From the NCBI GenBank assembly GCA_026986575.1, contig JALSOH010000004.1, forward strand, positions 434,001 to 498,000: 64,000 nt of DNA. Reading direction: 5' to 3'. Position numbers and translations under genes: made by a program. The stretch is from Thermoproteota archaeon (lineage in GTDB: Archaea; Korarchaeota; Korarchaeia; Korarchaeales; Korarchaeaceae). Under the pieces are notes generated by a model that saw nothing but the letters and a program-made list of their open reading frames with translations, was not told the origin of the DNA and searched no databases. Position 1 is the stretch's first letter. Each line of letters opens with the position of its first letter. This document shows, piece after piece, positions 50,954-59,395 of the stretch.

Positions 50954-51410
50954 AAGGAAGGTGGAGGATCTATCTGAAGTGCCTCTATCCAAGCTATTAG
51001 GCGAGATCAGGAAGTTCGAGGCCAAGTACGGGAAGAGCTTCCAAGAATTCATTTCCTCATTGAAGGAGGATAGAGCGAGCATGGAGGAACTGGCTGACGG
51101 ATTCCTGTGGGAGCAGTACGTGAAAGAGGTCCTCAGGAGATCCTCCATGGGAAGGCTAGAACTTAGCGTTGAGGACGCCGTGGAGTTCACTGAGATCTTC
51201 ACTCCAGCTAGATTGGAGATAATGGGCTACCTAGCCAAGAAGAAGGAGGCCACGGTGTCAGAAATAGCTCGCTCCCTGAGGAGACCTGTGGGTTCCGTGT
51301 CTGAGATGTTGAAGATCCTCGAGTCCAAGGGACTGGTGAAGTCGGAGAGGAGGGGAAAGAGGAAGGTCTATAGCTTGCTGGTGAGGGAGATCCTACTCAG
51401 AATGGGATAG
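50943..51410 (+). CDS. winged-helix (MarR/ArsR-like) DNA-binding protein
   Basis: A 155-residue protein. An N-terminal helical domain (KLLGEIRKFEAKYGKSFQEF) precedes a C-terminal winged helix: FTPARLEIMGYLAKKKEATVSEIARSLRRPVGSVSEMLKILESKGLVK is the classic helix-turn-helix, followed by the wing ERRGKRKVYSL. ATG 50943 lies before the stop of the upstream small gene and follows GGGGAGA. It regulates its own unit or acts as antitoxin to the small protein; neither is proven. Confidence 0.8.
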   Translation: MKTRRKVEDLSEVPLSKLLGEIRKFEAKYGKSFQEFISSLKEDRASMEELADGFLWEQYVKEVLRRSSMGRLELSVEDAVEFTEIFTPARLEIMGYLAKKKEATVSEIARSLRRPVGSVSEMLKILESKGLVKSERRGKRKVYSLLVREILLRMG

Positions 51411-51418
51411 GTGCTATC

Positions 51419-52429
51419 ATGAGGTTCAGGGCAGTTACCCTACATGTGAGGGACCCAGAGGATTACCTCTCTTACTCGGACCTACTCAAGAAAGTTTCAT
51501 CCAAGCTGGAGTCCTTCACGACTAGGGTAGTATCACCTAAACCGGGAGATGAGCTAGACATCGATCTCAAAGCGGTGTACTCCGGTGAGGGATTAGAGGG
51601 TTTCGATATGGCGTGGGAACTGCTCAAGGAGGGATATTTCACCTCCGTGTCCCTTGGGAGAGATCCCTACACGGCTCATCTAGGGTACGCGGCTTCCTTC
51701 ATAAGGAGAGTGTCCGAAGAACTCGGTCCGGAGTACGGAACGATGCTCGCGGTTACGTCGGATCCGCCGCCGGAGGGGCCGTACTTCCCAGCATCCAAAT
51801 CCTCCTCCCTAGGATTGAGCGCCTCCCTTCTCTACCCCTCCGACCTTTACGGAGCTCTCTACGAGGCGGAGGAACCAGACACGACAGTAAGGCACATGCT
51901 TTCCCTCATATTCAATGAGGCCTATGGGGAATTCGTAGATGCTGTGGGAGAAGAGGCCCCGATACTTGGTATGGACTACTCTCTCAGTCCTTGGATGGAA
52001 GAGAGCTCGGCTCATGTTGTGAGCCTCATGGCTAGGGCTCCTTTCATGGCTCCAGGAACGGCAAGAGCAATATTGGAGCTCAACAGATCCATAGAGGAGG
52101 CCTCCGAGGGGCTGAAGCCCTTAGGCTACAACGAGGTAATGCTCCCAATGGCCGAGGACGACCTCCTCAAGCAGATGGCTCTTGAGGGATCCCTCACCGC
52201 TAGAGACCTGGTCTCCCTTACTCCTTACTGTATAACCGGATTGGACATGGTCATCCTGCCTAGGTCCACGCCCGACAGGGAGATAGCTGCGCTGATAGGT
52301 GACGTCCTAGCTTCGAGCTACGTGAAAAACAGAGTTCTCGGCGTCAGGATCATTTTAGTGGATGGGGAACCGGGGGAGGAGGCGGAGCTGGGCAGGTTCG
52401 GTAAGGTCCCGGTGATGAGGGTGGGCTAG
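51419..52429 (+). CDS. DUF711 (UPF0210-like) protein, short paralogue
   Basis: A 336-residue protein related to the UPF0210/DUF711 family found 1.4 kb downstream (456 residues). Shared landmarks are AGTARAILELN-like turns, the segment LVSLTPYCITGLDMVILPRSTPDREIAALIGDVLA, matched in the paralogue by AAVCSTGLDMIVLPGDVKEDVIAAIIGDVMA, and the C-terminal GKVPVMRVG (paralogue GKAPVMSVG). It lacks most of the N-terminal helices and the final 20 residues. The biochemical role is unknown. It starts 8 nt after the winged-helix gene, so it is probably in the same operon. Confidence 0.75.
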   Translation: MRFRAVTLHVRDPEDYLSYSDLLKKVSSKLESFTTRVVSPKPGDELDIDLKAVYSGEGLEGFDMAWELLKEGYFTSVSLGRDPYTAHLGYAASFIRRVSEELGPEYGTMLAVTSDPPPEGPYFPASKSSSLGLSASLLYPSDLYGALYEAEEPDTTVRHMLSLIFNEAYGEFVDAVGEEAPILGMDYSLSPWMEESSAHVVSLMARAPFMAPGTARAILELNRSIEEASEGLKPLGYNEVMLPMAEDDLLKQMALEGSLTARDLVSLTPYCITGLDMVILPRSTPDREIAALIGDVLASSYVKNRVLGVRIILVDGEPGEEAELGRFGKVPVMRVG

Positions 52430-53448
52430 TCCTCTGGGATGCAGGGGGTGGGGTGCCAAGAGGCTTTGGGCTCCCCGTAAGCGCCACCAAATATCCTGTC
52501 GTGTATGTCAGTGGCCGCTTTGACCCCATCTCCCACAGCCTTGGCTATCTGCATGGGCTCACCCGTAACATCACCCACCGCGTAGACGGCGAAGCAGTTG
52601 GTCCTCTGCCAGTAGTCCACCAAGATGAATCCCTTCTCATCCGTCTTGACTCCAGCCTGCTTGGCGATATGGCTCTGAGGAATGACTCCTACGAAGATGA
52701 AGACTCCCTCGGCCTCAACCAGTTCCTCCTCACCACTCTCCAAGTTCCTTATCCTAACTCCCCTCACTCTCTCATCACCAACTATCTCCGTTACCACGCT
52801 CTTCCACCTGAACTCGACGTTGGGAAGGACCATCACCTGATCCACCAGAGCTTGCTCGGCCCTCAACTTGTCCCTCCTATGTACCAAAATCACCTTACTA
52901 GCTAGCTTGGCTAGGTAGAGCGTGGAAACTGCTGCTGTGTTCCCCCCACCGACGACCACTATCTTCTTCCCCTTGAAGAGAGGTCCGTCGCAAACGGCGC
53001 AGTAGCTCACCCCCTTACCGTAGAACTCCATCTCCCCTGGAACCTCCAACCTCCTATCCTCGGCACCAGTCGCGATGATCAGGGCTCTAGCTGAGAACTC
53101 CTTACCGCTCCTCGTGTGCACTTTCTTCCAATCACCCTTCAAGTCTAGCCTCACCACCTCCTCAGGGAATAGGATCTTAACCCCCGCTTTACTGGCATGC
53201 TCGTGGAATATCTTGGAGAGCTCCTCTCCCGTGATGTAGGTGAAGCCCGGGTAATTCTCCACCACGGGATTTATAGACACCTTGCCGCCCGGCGTGTCCT
53301 TCTCTATGACTAGAGTTCTGAGTCCATACCTAGCTAGGTATATGCCAGCCGTCAATCCACCGGGCCCGCCGCCTACGATTATCACGTCCCAGTCCCGAGG
53401 AAGCTCCTCCTCACTCTTGGCAGGCATGAGAAACGCTCCGAAGCTCAT
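52426..53448 (-). CDS. trxB: thioredoxin reductase
   Basis: An FAD/NADPH disulfide reductase that recharges thioredoxin or glutaredoxin-like proteins. The 340 residues have VIIVGGGPGGLTAGIYLARYG (FAD), the redox pair in YCAVCDGPLF, the NADPH loop VVGGGNTAAVSTLYLAK with HRRDKLRA, and the C-terminal VYAVGDVTGEPMQIAKAVGDGVKAA. The extra 20-residue tail contains one cysteine (PTPCIPED). Its ATG overlaps the ASCH gene stop by 4 nt (ATGA), making it the last gene of the ACT-UPF0210-ASCH-trxB operon. Confidence 0.92.
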   Translation of the reverse strand: MSFGAFLMPAKSEEELPRDWDVIIVGGGPGGLTAGIYLARYGLRTLVIEKDTPGGKVSINPVVENYPGFTYITGEELSKIFHEHASKAGVKILFPEEVVRLDLKGDWKKVHTRSGKEFSARALIIATGAEDRRLEVPGEMEFYGKGVSYCAVCDGPLFKGKKIVVVGGGNTAAVSTLYLAKLASKVILVHRRDKLRAEQALVDQVMVLPNVEFRWKSVVTEIVGDERVRGVRIRNLESGEEELVEAEGVFIFVGVIPQSHIAKQAGVKTDEKGFILVDYWQRTNCFAVYAVGDVTGEPMQIAKAVGDGVKAATDIHDRIFGGAYGEPKASWHPTPCIPED

Positions 53449-53777
53449 TTTTCTCCCTCCACCTTGGGCCTCATGTCGAACTTTATCAACTTTAGTCTGG
53501 TCCCCTTGCTCAGGACCTCCTTCCCATAGATGGAGCTGAGCTCCCTCAACAACTCTTCTAGGTTGGAGAAACCGTCCTCCCTAGCGTGCTCATCGGTTAG
53601 CTCCTCCACTTTGATTTCTGAGATCTCCCTGATCACGGCCTCACCTATCTCCTCCTCGCCAGCCTCCACCACCACCCTATCGCCGGGCTTCAACTTAGTT
53701 TCCCGTCTCAATGTGGTCCTCTTTTCTCCGCTCAATATTCTACCCTTGTACTTCCCCCTGAACTTGAGCTTCTTCAT
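53445..53777 (-). CDS. ASCH domain protein
   Basis: A 110-residue beta-barrel protein of the ASCH family, which is related to PUA and thought to bind RNA. Visible are KLKFRGKYKGRILSGEKRTTLR (the family's GxKxxTLR), KPGDRVVVEAG and IREISEIKVEELTDEHAREDGF. It starts with GGTGATCC 3 nt before the ATG and lies 6 nt after the UPF0210 stop. Some ASCH proteins are nucleases or amidohydrolases; no role is claimed here. Confidence 0.85.
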   Translation of the reverse strand: MKKLKFRGKYKGRILSGEKRTTLRRETKLKPGDRVVVEAGEEEIGEAVIREISEIKVEELTDEHAREDGFSNLEELLRELSSIYGKEVLSKGTRLKLIKFDMRPKVEGEK

Positions 53778-53783
53778 GGAGGA

Positions 53784-55154
53784 TCACCCTTTCATCAGCC
53801 TAGACACGGTCGGAGGGACTATCCCTCCCCTCACCACCAGCGCCTCCGAGGAGAACCTGCCGACTGACATTACAGGGGCTTTACCCAGTAGCCCACCGAA
53901 ATCCACTTCATCCCCCTCTCGCGCCCCAGGAACCGGGATCAGCCTCACACCTAGGGACTTATCCAGCACTATGCCTAGGGCCATGACATCCCCTATTATG
54001 GCCGCTATCACATCCTCCTTCACATCTCCCGGCAGCACTATCATGTCCAAGCCAGTACTGCATACCGCTGCCATTGCTTCCAAGGAGCTGAGGGTTAACG
54101 CTCCCCTCCTAACCGCTTCGGCCATCCCCAAGTCCTCACTCACCGGTATGAAGGCTCCGCTTAGCCCCCCGACGGATGAGGTGGCCATCGCGCCGCCCTT
54201 CTTTACCGCGTCAGTTAGTATGGCAAGCGCTAGCACGCTACCGGGAGCCCCGGGCTCCTCCACTCCCATGGCCCTCAGCACATCCGCTACGCTATCTCCA
54301 ACCGCTGGCGAGGGAGCTAGAGAGAGATCCACGGATCCGAACCTCACCCCTAACCTCTTAGCGACCTCCCTACCTACGAGCTCACCCAGCCTCGTGATTT
54401 TGAACGCCGCTCTCTTCATAGCGTCGTGCAGCGTCCTTAGATCCGCATCCTGCAGAGATCTGACCACGTTCTCTATCACGCCTGGCCCGCTGACCGCCAC
54501 GTTGATCACGGGATCCTCCTCCCCCCTTCCATGATAAGCTCCGGGAACGAAGGGGGTGCCCTCGGGCGCGTTGGCGAAGACCCCAAGTCTTGTGCATCCC
54601 CTACCCTCAGTGAGATCCGCAGTTCTCTTCACTACTTCTCCCATCTCGTAGACCGCATCCATGTTTATTCCAGCGAGGGTTGAGGCTGCGTTCACCATGG
54701 CGGTGATCCTCTCCGTTGAGGACAGGGCCTCAGGTATCGATTTCACTACCCCTCTATCGCCGAGCGAGTAGCCCGATTCGACGAACGCGGCGTATCCCCC
54801 CATGTAGTCCACGGCCAGATCCTTGGCAGCTGAGTCCAGCGCTTCGGCAACGGAGATACCCAGCTTGAAGGCTTCCTCCAAGTCCCCTGCCCTAGCATCC
54901 AGCAACATGCTGATAGGAGTGACAGCCACCCTCTTGGTGACAATCTGCACCCCTAACCTGGACGATACCTCCTCCACAGCGTCTCTTAATTCCTCGGCCC
55001 TCTCCTTGACTATTTCATGCACTCCCTCCGCTAGGTTGTCGTATCTGAGAGCACCCATAATATTGATTCCCATGGTCACGGCCCTGATGTCCAGATGCTG
55101 AAATGACAGCATCTCAATTATTTCAGCAAGCTCGGAGGCATCGTATTTGGTCAT
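53784..55154 (-). CDS. UPF0210 (DUF711) protein
   Basis: A 456-residue member of the conserved UPF0210/DUF711 family, full length. The N-terminus YDASELAEIIEMLSFQHLDIRAVTMGIN is the family signature, followed by AVTPISMLLDARAGDLEE, GRGEEDPVINVAVSGPGVIE and the glycine-rich C-terminus ARAVVRGG-like EALVVRGGIVPP. The function is unknown, though genes of this family are almost always next to an ACT-domain gene, as here. ATG 55154 has GGGGTGAG 4 nt upstream; GTG 55163 is an alternative. Confidence 0.9.
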   Translation of the reverse strand: MTKYDASELAEIIEMLSFQHLDIRAVTMGINIMGALRYDNLAEGVHEIVKERAEELRDAVEEVSSRLGVQIVTKRVAVTPISMLLDARAGDLEEAFKLGISVAEALDSAAKDLAVDYMGGYAAFVESGYSLGDRGVVKSIPEALSSTERITAMVNAASTLAGINMDAVYEMGEVVKRTADLTEGRGCTRLGVFANAPEGTPFVPGAYHGRGEEDPVINVAVSGPGVIENVVRSLQDADLRTLHDAMKRAAFKITRLGELVGREVAKRLGVRFGSVDLSLAPSPAVGDSVADVLRAMGVEEPGAPGSVLALAILTDAVKKGGAMATSSVGGLSGAFIPVSEDLGMAEAVRRGALTLSSLEAMAAVCSTGLDMIVLPGDVKEDVIAAIIGDVMALGIVLDKSLGVRLIPVPGAREGDEVDFGGLLGKAPVMSVGRFSSEALVVRGGIVPPTVSRLMKG

Positions 55155-55168
55155 TCCACTCACCCCTA

Positions 55169-55444
55169 CTAAACCTTCTGCATGTACCTGAACACATCCT
55201 CGTGGAGGACCATCACCCTGACCCCTACCTCCTTCCCCCTCTCCTCTAATCGTTCCCTGAGCTCAGACAGATCGGAGACGGCTTCCGAGATGTCCACCAC
55301 CATTATCATTGAGAAGAAGCCCCTCAGGACGGTCATGGATATGTCGACGATGTTCGCCTTGGCCTCGGCGAGCACGGATGATATCGCAGCCACGATGCCA
55401 GGCTTATCAGCGCCGACGACCGTGACGACGATCATCTCCCCCAT
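55169..55444 (-). CDS. ACT domain protein (UPF0237)
   Basis: A 91-residue protein consisting of an ACT-type regulatory domain: VVTVVGADKPGIVAAISSVLAEAKANIVDISMTVLRGFFSMIMVVDI shows the GADKPGIV ligand turn. It would bind an amino acid and act with the UPF0210 protein 5 codons downstream of its stop (14 nt gap). ATG 55444 is taken; GTG 55450 and ATG 55435 are alternatives. Divergent from aroA. Confidence 0.88.
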   Translation of the reverse strand: MGEMIVVTVVGADKPGIVAAISSVLAEAKANIVDISMTVLRGFFSMIMVVDISEAVSDLSELRERLEERGKEVGVRVMVLHEDVFRYMQKV

Positions 55445-55504
55445 GGACACACCGAGGTGGTCGGAAGCATCCGCTTATAGGTGTGGTCCTCAGCGAGCAC
55501 CCCA

Positions 55505-55514
55505 GTTATATATG
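55505..55514 (+). promoter_or_regulatory. TATA box of aroA
   Basis: GTTATATATG lies 20-29 nt before the aroA ATG at 55534, fitting a very short leader that still contains AAAGGATGG. Confidence 0.6.
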
Positions 55515-55533
55515 CCCACCGCATAAAGGATGG

Positions 55534-56811
55534 ATGATCCTAGTAAGCCCCTCGCTAATAGGGGGGAAGCTCAACCCTCCACCGTCCAAGAGCTACTCCC
55601 ACAGAGCTATAGCAGTTGCTCATCTCTCAGATAAACGTTCGGTACTTAACGGTGTATCCTTAGCCAAGGACGTGCTTGCCACATTGAGGGCCGCGGAGAT
55701 GATGGGTGCTTCCCTCCAAGTAAGAAACGGTGAAGGGAGAGCAGACATCGTGGTAGAACCCCCAGAGCTTCCCACTAATCCCGAGGACGTGATCTACTGT
55801 GGGGGATCAGGAACTACCATGAGGTTCTACGCTGCTATCTCTACCTTGACTGAGAAGGGATATACGATCCTCACAGGGAATGAGGGACTTAGGAAGAGAC
55901 CGATGGGTCCTTTGATCGAGGCCATCAACTCCCTAGGTGGGTGGGCTGTCAGCGCCGGACTGAATGGCTTACCACCCATCATCGTGAGGGGAGGAGGGCT
56001 TAAGGGTGGAGAGATCGTCTTGCCGGGAAACGTGAGCTCTCAGTTCTTCTCCGCCCTACTAATAGCCGGGACAATGTCGGAAGGAGGTGTGAAGCTCAGG
56101 TATGAGGGAGAGCTGGTCTCGAAGCCTTATCTCGAGATGACCGCCTACGTGCTCGGAAAGGCCGGTTCCCGCGTGAAACTGGGAGATGTCCTCGAGGTCG
56201 AACCCGTCCGCCCCCAAGGGCTGGACATATCGATACCGAGGGATTTCGGTCTCGCGGCCCCGTTCATGGTCATGGCCTCAGTTACAGGAGGTAAGCTAGA
56301 GGTTGTTGGGTTGGACAGGAAGGTCCCGCAGGCAGATAAGTTAATCTTGGAGATCCTTAGGTCCTTCGGAGTCTCAGTTAAGTGGCAGAACGAGTCTTTG
56401 GTCGTCGAGGGGAGGCCCACGAGGCCAGCGACCTTGGATCTGAGGGACGCCCCAGATCTTCTGCCCCTCACCGCGGTATTAGCTGTCTTCGCTAGGGGTA
56501 GGAGCGTGATAAGGGGAGTAGCTCATGCCAGACTGAAGGAAAGCGATAGGATAAGGAACATGAGGGTGGAGCTGGAGAAGGCGGGAGTTGATGTCAAGGA
56601 GCTAGAGGACGGTATGATCGTTGATGGAACGGGAGGAGTTAGGAGGTGCCCTACACTTGAGTCCCACCGCGACCACAGGATCTTCATGGCCCTAACTGCC
56701 TTGGCGGCGGCGTCCGAGGAAGGATGCGAGGTCGAAGGAGAGGAGTGGGTGTCGGACTCCTACCCTAATTTCTTAAAGGATGCTCAGAATCTCGGCTTGG
56801 TGATCTCTTGA
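55534..56811 (+). CDS. aroA: 3-phosphoshikimate 1-carboxyvinyltransferase (EPSP synthase)
   Basis: Joins shikimate-3-phosphate and phosphoenolpyruvate in the shikimate pathway. The 425 residues have the N-terminal GKLNPPPSKSYSHRAIAVA, CGGSGTTMRFYAA, the loop LRKRPMGPLIEAINSLGG, GNVSSQFFSALLIAG, and the C-terminal RLKESDRIRNM and SHRDHRIFMALTALAA. The length is normal. The start at 55534 matches the TATA spacing; the longer frame to 55483 covers the promoter. The stop overlaps the next gene by 4 nt (TTGA). Confidence 0.95.
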   Translation: MILVSPSLIGGKLNPPPSKSYSHRAIAVAHLSDKRSVLNGVSLAKDVLATLRAAEMMGASLQVRNGEGRADIVVEPPELPTNPEDVIYCGGSGTTMRFYAAISTLTEKGYTILTGNEGLRKRPMGPLIEAINSLGGWAVSAGLNGLPPIIVRGGGLKGGEIVLPGNVSSQFFSALLIAGTMSEGGVKLRYEGELVSKPYLEMTAYVLGKAGSRVKLGDVLEVEPVRPQGLDISIPRDFGLAAPFMVMASVTGGKLEVVGLDRKVPQADKLILEILRSFGVSVKWQNESLVVEGRPTRPATLDLRDAPDLLPLTAVLAVFARGRSVIRGVAHARLKESDRIRNMRVELEKAGVDVKELEDGMIVDGTGGVRRCPTLESHRDHRIFMALTALAAASEEGCEVEGEEWVSDSYPNFLKDAQNLGLVIS

Positions 56812-57557
56812 AGCTTTATCACTTAGGGATCTCCGAGGGTACCCTTCCCCCTAGAGTACTCTTGGTGGGGTCCCGTAAGAGGGTCTCCCTCATCTCCGAG
56901 ATGGTAGGGGGAAAGTTGATGGAGGAGGGCAGACAGCTCATAGCGGTAGGTACCTACAATGGAAAGGAAGTGGCGGCCGTCGACACGGGAATGGGCCCCT
57001 CCTCAGCGTCGATAATAGTCAGGGAGGTAATAGAGGCAATGAACCGCGAAGGGATCCTCATAAGGGCCGGAACCTGCGGTAGCCTCCAGCCTCATGTTGA
57101 GGTGGGACATCTCGTAATATCGAAGGCTGTGATAGCGGATGAGCGGGTATCCAAGAGGATAGTTGGAGACTTACCGTTGATGTCCCATGAAGATGTTGTA
57201 AAGGCTCTAGAGACCGCAGCCGAGGAGCTGGGATACCGGAGGGGAAAAGACCTCCACACGGGGGTAACCCACACGAAAGACGCTCTGTACGAATTCGAGG
57301 GTCCTGAACTATCCGTAGATCCGGAGTCCGGAAGGAGGAGGATTGAGTTCCTGTCCAAGGTGGGTGTCTTGGCTACCGAGATGGAGATGTCCGTGATTCT
57401 CGCCCTTACCCACTGGTACAATCTACGGGGAGGGATGTTGAGGGCCGGTGGCGTACTCTTAGTAGTATCACCGCTCGTATCGCGCGGCCTGACATTCGCG
57501 CATCCAGATCAAGCAGACTTGGTGAAGGTCGCCCTCGAAGCCGTTACCTCCCTCTGA
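56808..57557 (+). CDS. nucleoside phosphorylase (PNP/UDP family)
   Basis: A 249-residue PNP/UDP-family enzyme that splits purine or uridine nucleosides with phosphate. The N-terminal LGISEGTLPPRVLLVGSRKR carries the phosphate loop, VDTGMGPSSASIIVREV and IRAGTCGSLQPHVEVGHLVIS are family signatures, and VLATEMEMSVILAL contains the ribose-binding Glu-Met-Glu. The base preference cannot be fixed. The start is TTG at 56808, overlapping the aroA stop by 4 nt, so translation is coupled. Confidence 0.85.
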   Translation: MKLYHLGISEGTLPPRVLLVGSRKRVSLISEMVGGKLMEEGRQLIAVGTYNGKEVAAVDTGMGPSSASIIVREVIEAMNREGILIRAGTCGSLQPHVEVGHLVISKAVIADERVSKRIVGDLPLMSHEDVVKALETAAEELGYRRGKDLHTGVTHTKDALYEFEGPELSVDPESGRRRIEFLSKVGVLATEMEMSVILALTHWYNLRGGMLRAGGVLLVVSPLVSRGLTFAHPDQADLVKVALEAVTSL

Positions 57558-58190
57558 TTAAGCGTACTCCCTCCAATAATTCAACTTTTCGAGAGTATTT
57601 TTCATAGTTTCTCATCTTTATCCATAAATATGAAGATGATCCAGAGTAATTAATCGGATTTTAATTTAAATTTCTTCTTGCCCCTACCTAATCATCTCCC
57701 ACGCGATAAACAGGCCTTTAGGTAGTGCTACCACCCCACTGCTCCACCTACCAAGGAACAATCCTGTTAGAAACAAACTCAGTGTAGAACAGAGTATTAT
57801 ATTCGGGCATATCTGGCCTGGATAACCTGGATAATCCCATCCTTAAATTTGAAGGCATGGTCTCTCTGCTACTAACCTAAGTTAGTATCAACCAGTCTGA
57901 AGCAGTACTACTATCCCATTATTCTACCTCATAGGGAACGCCACCACTTGCTACTATGCCACCTTCACTGGAATTACCATAGTTGTTTGGAGATGGGATG
58001 TGTCCATCGGTTATGATCACATTCCAGAGTGAGGATTGGGGATAACGTGGTCAAAGAGATGCTCGGTTCATTTGATAAGCCAGTCTCATGGGTCTTTGGG
58101 TATTGAGGTAGCAATAGCATTAGCTCGGGTGCATTTCTCTGGGGTGGGGTTAATGCCACCACTCTGGGAAGGCAAGCATTAATTGTTCCT
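57558..58190 (+). pseudogene. decayed coding remnant with diverged direct repeat
   Basis: No intact gene. On the plus strand, frame 1, 57901-58177 reads as protein-like text with one stop at about 58030 (SSTTIPLFYLIGNATTCYY, later GIEVAIALARVHFSGVGLMP). A 39-nt segment at 57721-57759 recurs at 57901-57939, exactly 180 nt later, 25 of 39 identical and 12 of the 14 changes being transitions. GCCACCACT also appears at 57940 and 58155. This looks like a relic of a mobile or repetitive gene; the family was not recognised. The left 130 nt are AT-rich with TTTTTCATAG-like runs that may end the aroA operon. Confidence 0.4.
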
Positions 58191-58889
58191 TTGCCCGTTA
58201 GGAGCGTGCATTACCTGTTCGTTGATGAGACGGGGGATCTCGGCTTTGACAAGAAATCCACACGGTACTTCGTTGTGGGATGCGTCTACACAACATCGGC
58301 AGCTAGACTGAGGAAGGAAATGCAGAGAATTAGGGAAAAGCTCAGGATGAAAGGCTATGCCGAAGATGAGATAAAATTCAGGTTGAGGAGGAAGGCCCAA
58401 AGAATCGAAGATGTGGCCAAACACGTCCTCAAGGAGATAGTTGAGAACGATAGGCTTGGGGATGTGAGGTTCGGAGGAATTGCATTGAATAAGGCAACAG
58501 TAAACGAGGATCTCAGGAGGAAGCCGCGGCATGTCCTAAGGAACTACATTCTAGTGCATCATGTGATATGGGGGTTGTATCGAGACGTCAACCTGAGGAT
58601 CAAGGAGGGAGACAAGTTAGTGATCATATATGACAAATCCATGGGCCCGAAATCCATATGGGAGTTCAATGAATACCTGAGGAGCAAGCACAGTTGGACG
58701 AAGGATATGCTTCACAAACCTCCAATCCACTTGGAGGTGAAACATGTGGACTCGAAGGCTGAGCTCGGGGTCCAGCTAGCTGATCTAGTGTCTGGCGCCA
58801 TATGGCAAGGTTACGAGAAGGGGAATTGGGAGTATTACGAGATCATAAGGGATAAAATCATGTTCTTAAGGCCCCTCTTTAAGAAGTAG
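58191..58889 (+). CDS. DUF3800 protein
   Basis: A 232-residue protein of the DUF3800 family, predicted to have an RNase H-like fold and often found in phages, plasmids and defence islands. The N-terminal HYLFVDETGDLGF has the family's first acidic motif, KLVIIYDKSMG a second strand, and KAELGVQLADLVSGAIWQGYEKG the C-terminal Asp motif. A nuclease role is inferred from the family. TTG 58191 and GTG 58206 are both possible starts; neither has a clear ribosome site. Its surroundings (decayed stretch left, GC-rich island right) suggest recent gene turnover. Confidence 0.8.
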   Translation: MPVRSVHYLFVDETGDLGFDKKSTRYFVVGCVYTTSAARLRKEMQRIREKLRMKGYAEDEIKFRLRRKAQRIEDVAKHVLKEIVENDRLGDVRFGGIALNKATVNEDLRRKPRHVLRNYILVHHVIWGLYRDVNLRIKEGDKLVIIYDKSMGPKSIWEFNEYLRSKHSWTKDMLHKPPIHLEVKHVDSKAELGVQLADLVSGAIWQGYEKGNWEYYEIIRDKIMFLRPLFKK

Positions 58890-58975
58890 CGGACGGCCCG
58901 GGTCCCACCCAGGGCTACCCCCGGCATCATCTCCCAAGCCGCTCCCCCCCATGAGGAGGATACCCGCATGCAAAT
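58890..58975 (-). ncRNA. GC-rich intergenic island, candidate structured RNA
   Basis: About 72% G+C over 83 nt, between the DUF3800 stop and the AT-rich tail of the tfs gene. Short hairpins are possible (CGGGT-CCC-ACCC; GGG-CTA-CCC). No rRNA, tRNA or known RNA family fits, and the strand is uncertain. In thermophile genomes such islands often mark RNA genes, hence the call, with low confidence. Confidence 0.2.
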
Positions 58976-59004
58976 CACACATATGTAAAATAAAATACTA
59001 GCGT

Positions 59005-59331
59005 TTAGGTGTACTCCCTCCAAGTGTATCCGCACTTGGTACAGGTGTATATCCTCGTGGGTGGTTCGTCAGCGGCCCTAGTCTGGACTATCTCCAAGTA
59101 GGCCTTGTCATTACCGCACTTGGGACACTTGGCCTCTACTATCGGCGCGGCCAGCTTCTTACCTCCTTCCGCTATTATCACGCCATCGCTGTCGGAGGCG
59201 ACCTTGGTAACTATGGCCGTTGACTTTCCCGGATTGCCCTTCATCTCGTATCCACAGCTGGGGCAGTAGTAGACGAGCTCCTTGCCCACTTTCTTGGGTC
59301 TCATGAGAGTTCCGCACTTGGGACAGAACAT
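59005..59331 (-). CDS. tfs: transcription factor S (TFIIS/RPB9-like)
   Basis: TFS induces RNA cleavage by stalled archaeal RNA polymerase. The 108 residues hold an N-terminal zinc ribbon (CPKCGTLM, then CPSCGYE), a linker, and a C-terminal ribbon CPKCGNDKAYLEIVQTRAADEPPTRIYTCTKCGYTW whose hairpin tip has the catalytic Asp-Glu (ADEP). The ATG at 59331 is about 27-35 nt from an AT-rich TATA element at 59358-59366, consistent with a leaderless message. Divergent from the NYN gene. Confidence 0.95.
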   Translation of the reverse strand: MFCPKCGTLMRPKKVGKELVYYCPSCGYEMKGNPGKSTAIVTKVASDSDGVIIAEGGKKLAAPIVEAKCPKCGNDKAYLEIVQTRAADEPPTRIYTCTKCGYTWREYT

Positions 59332-59357
59332 TTGGCCTCAGGGCATGAGGAAAGTAG

Positions 59358-59366
59358 TCTATTTAA
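59358..59366. promoter_or_regulatory. shared TATA region between tfs and the NYN gene
   Basis: CTATTTAAG can be read as a TATA element on both strands (TTTAAG and CTTAAATAG). On the minus strand it is spaced for a leaderless tfs start at 59331; on the plus strand for initiation near 59388 and the ATG at 59396. Confidence 0.4.
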
Positions 59367-59395
59367 GTTATGAGGTGGCGGACCATCCGATAGGA

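Noticed and set aside
53530-54534. 334-codon plus-strand frame across the ASCH and UPF0210 genes
   Set aside because: Low-complexity Ser/Thr/Pro text; the minus strand encodes recognised families over the same bases.
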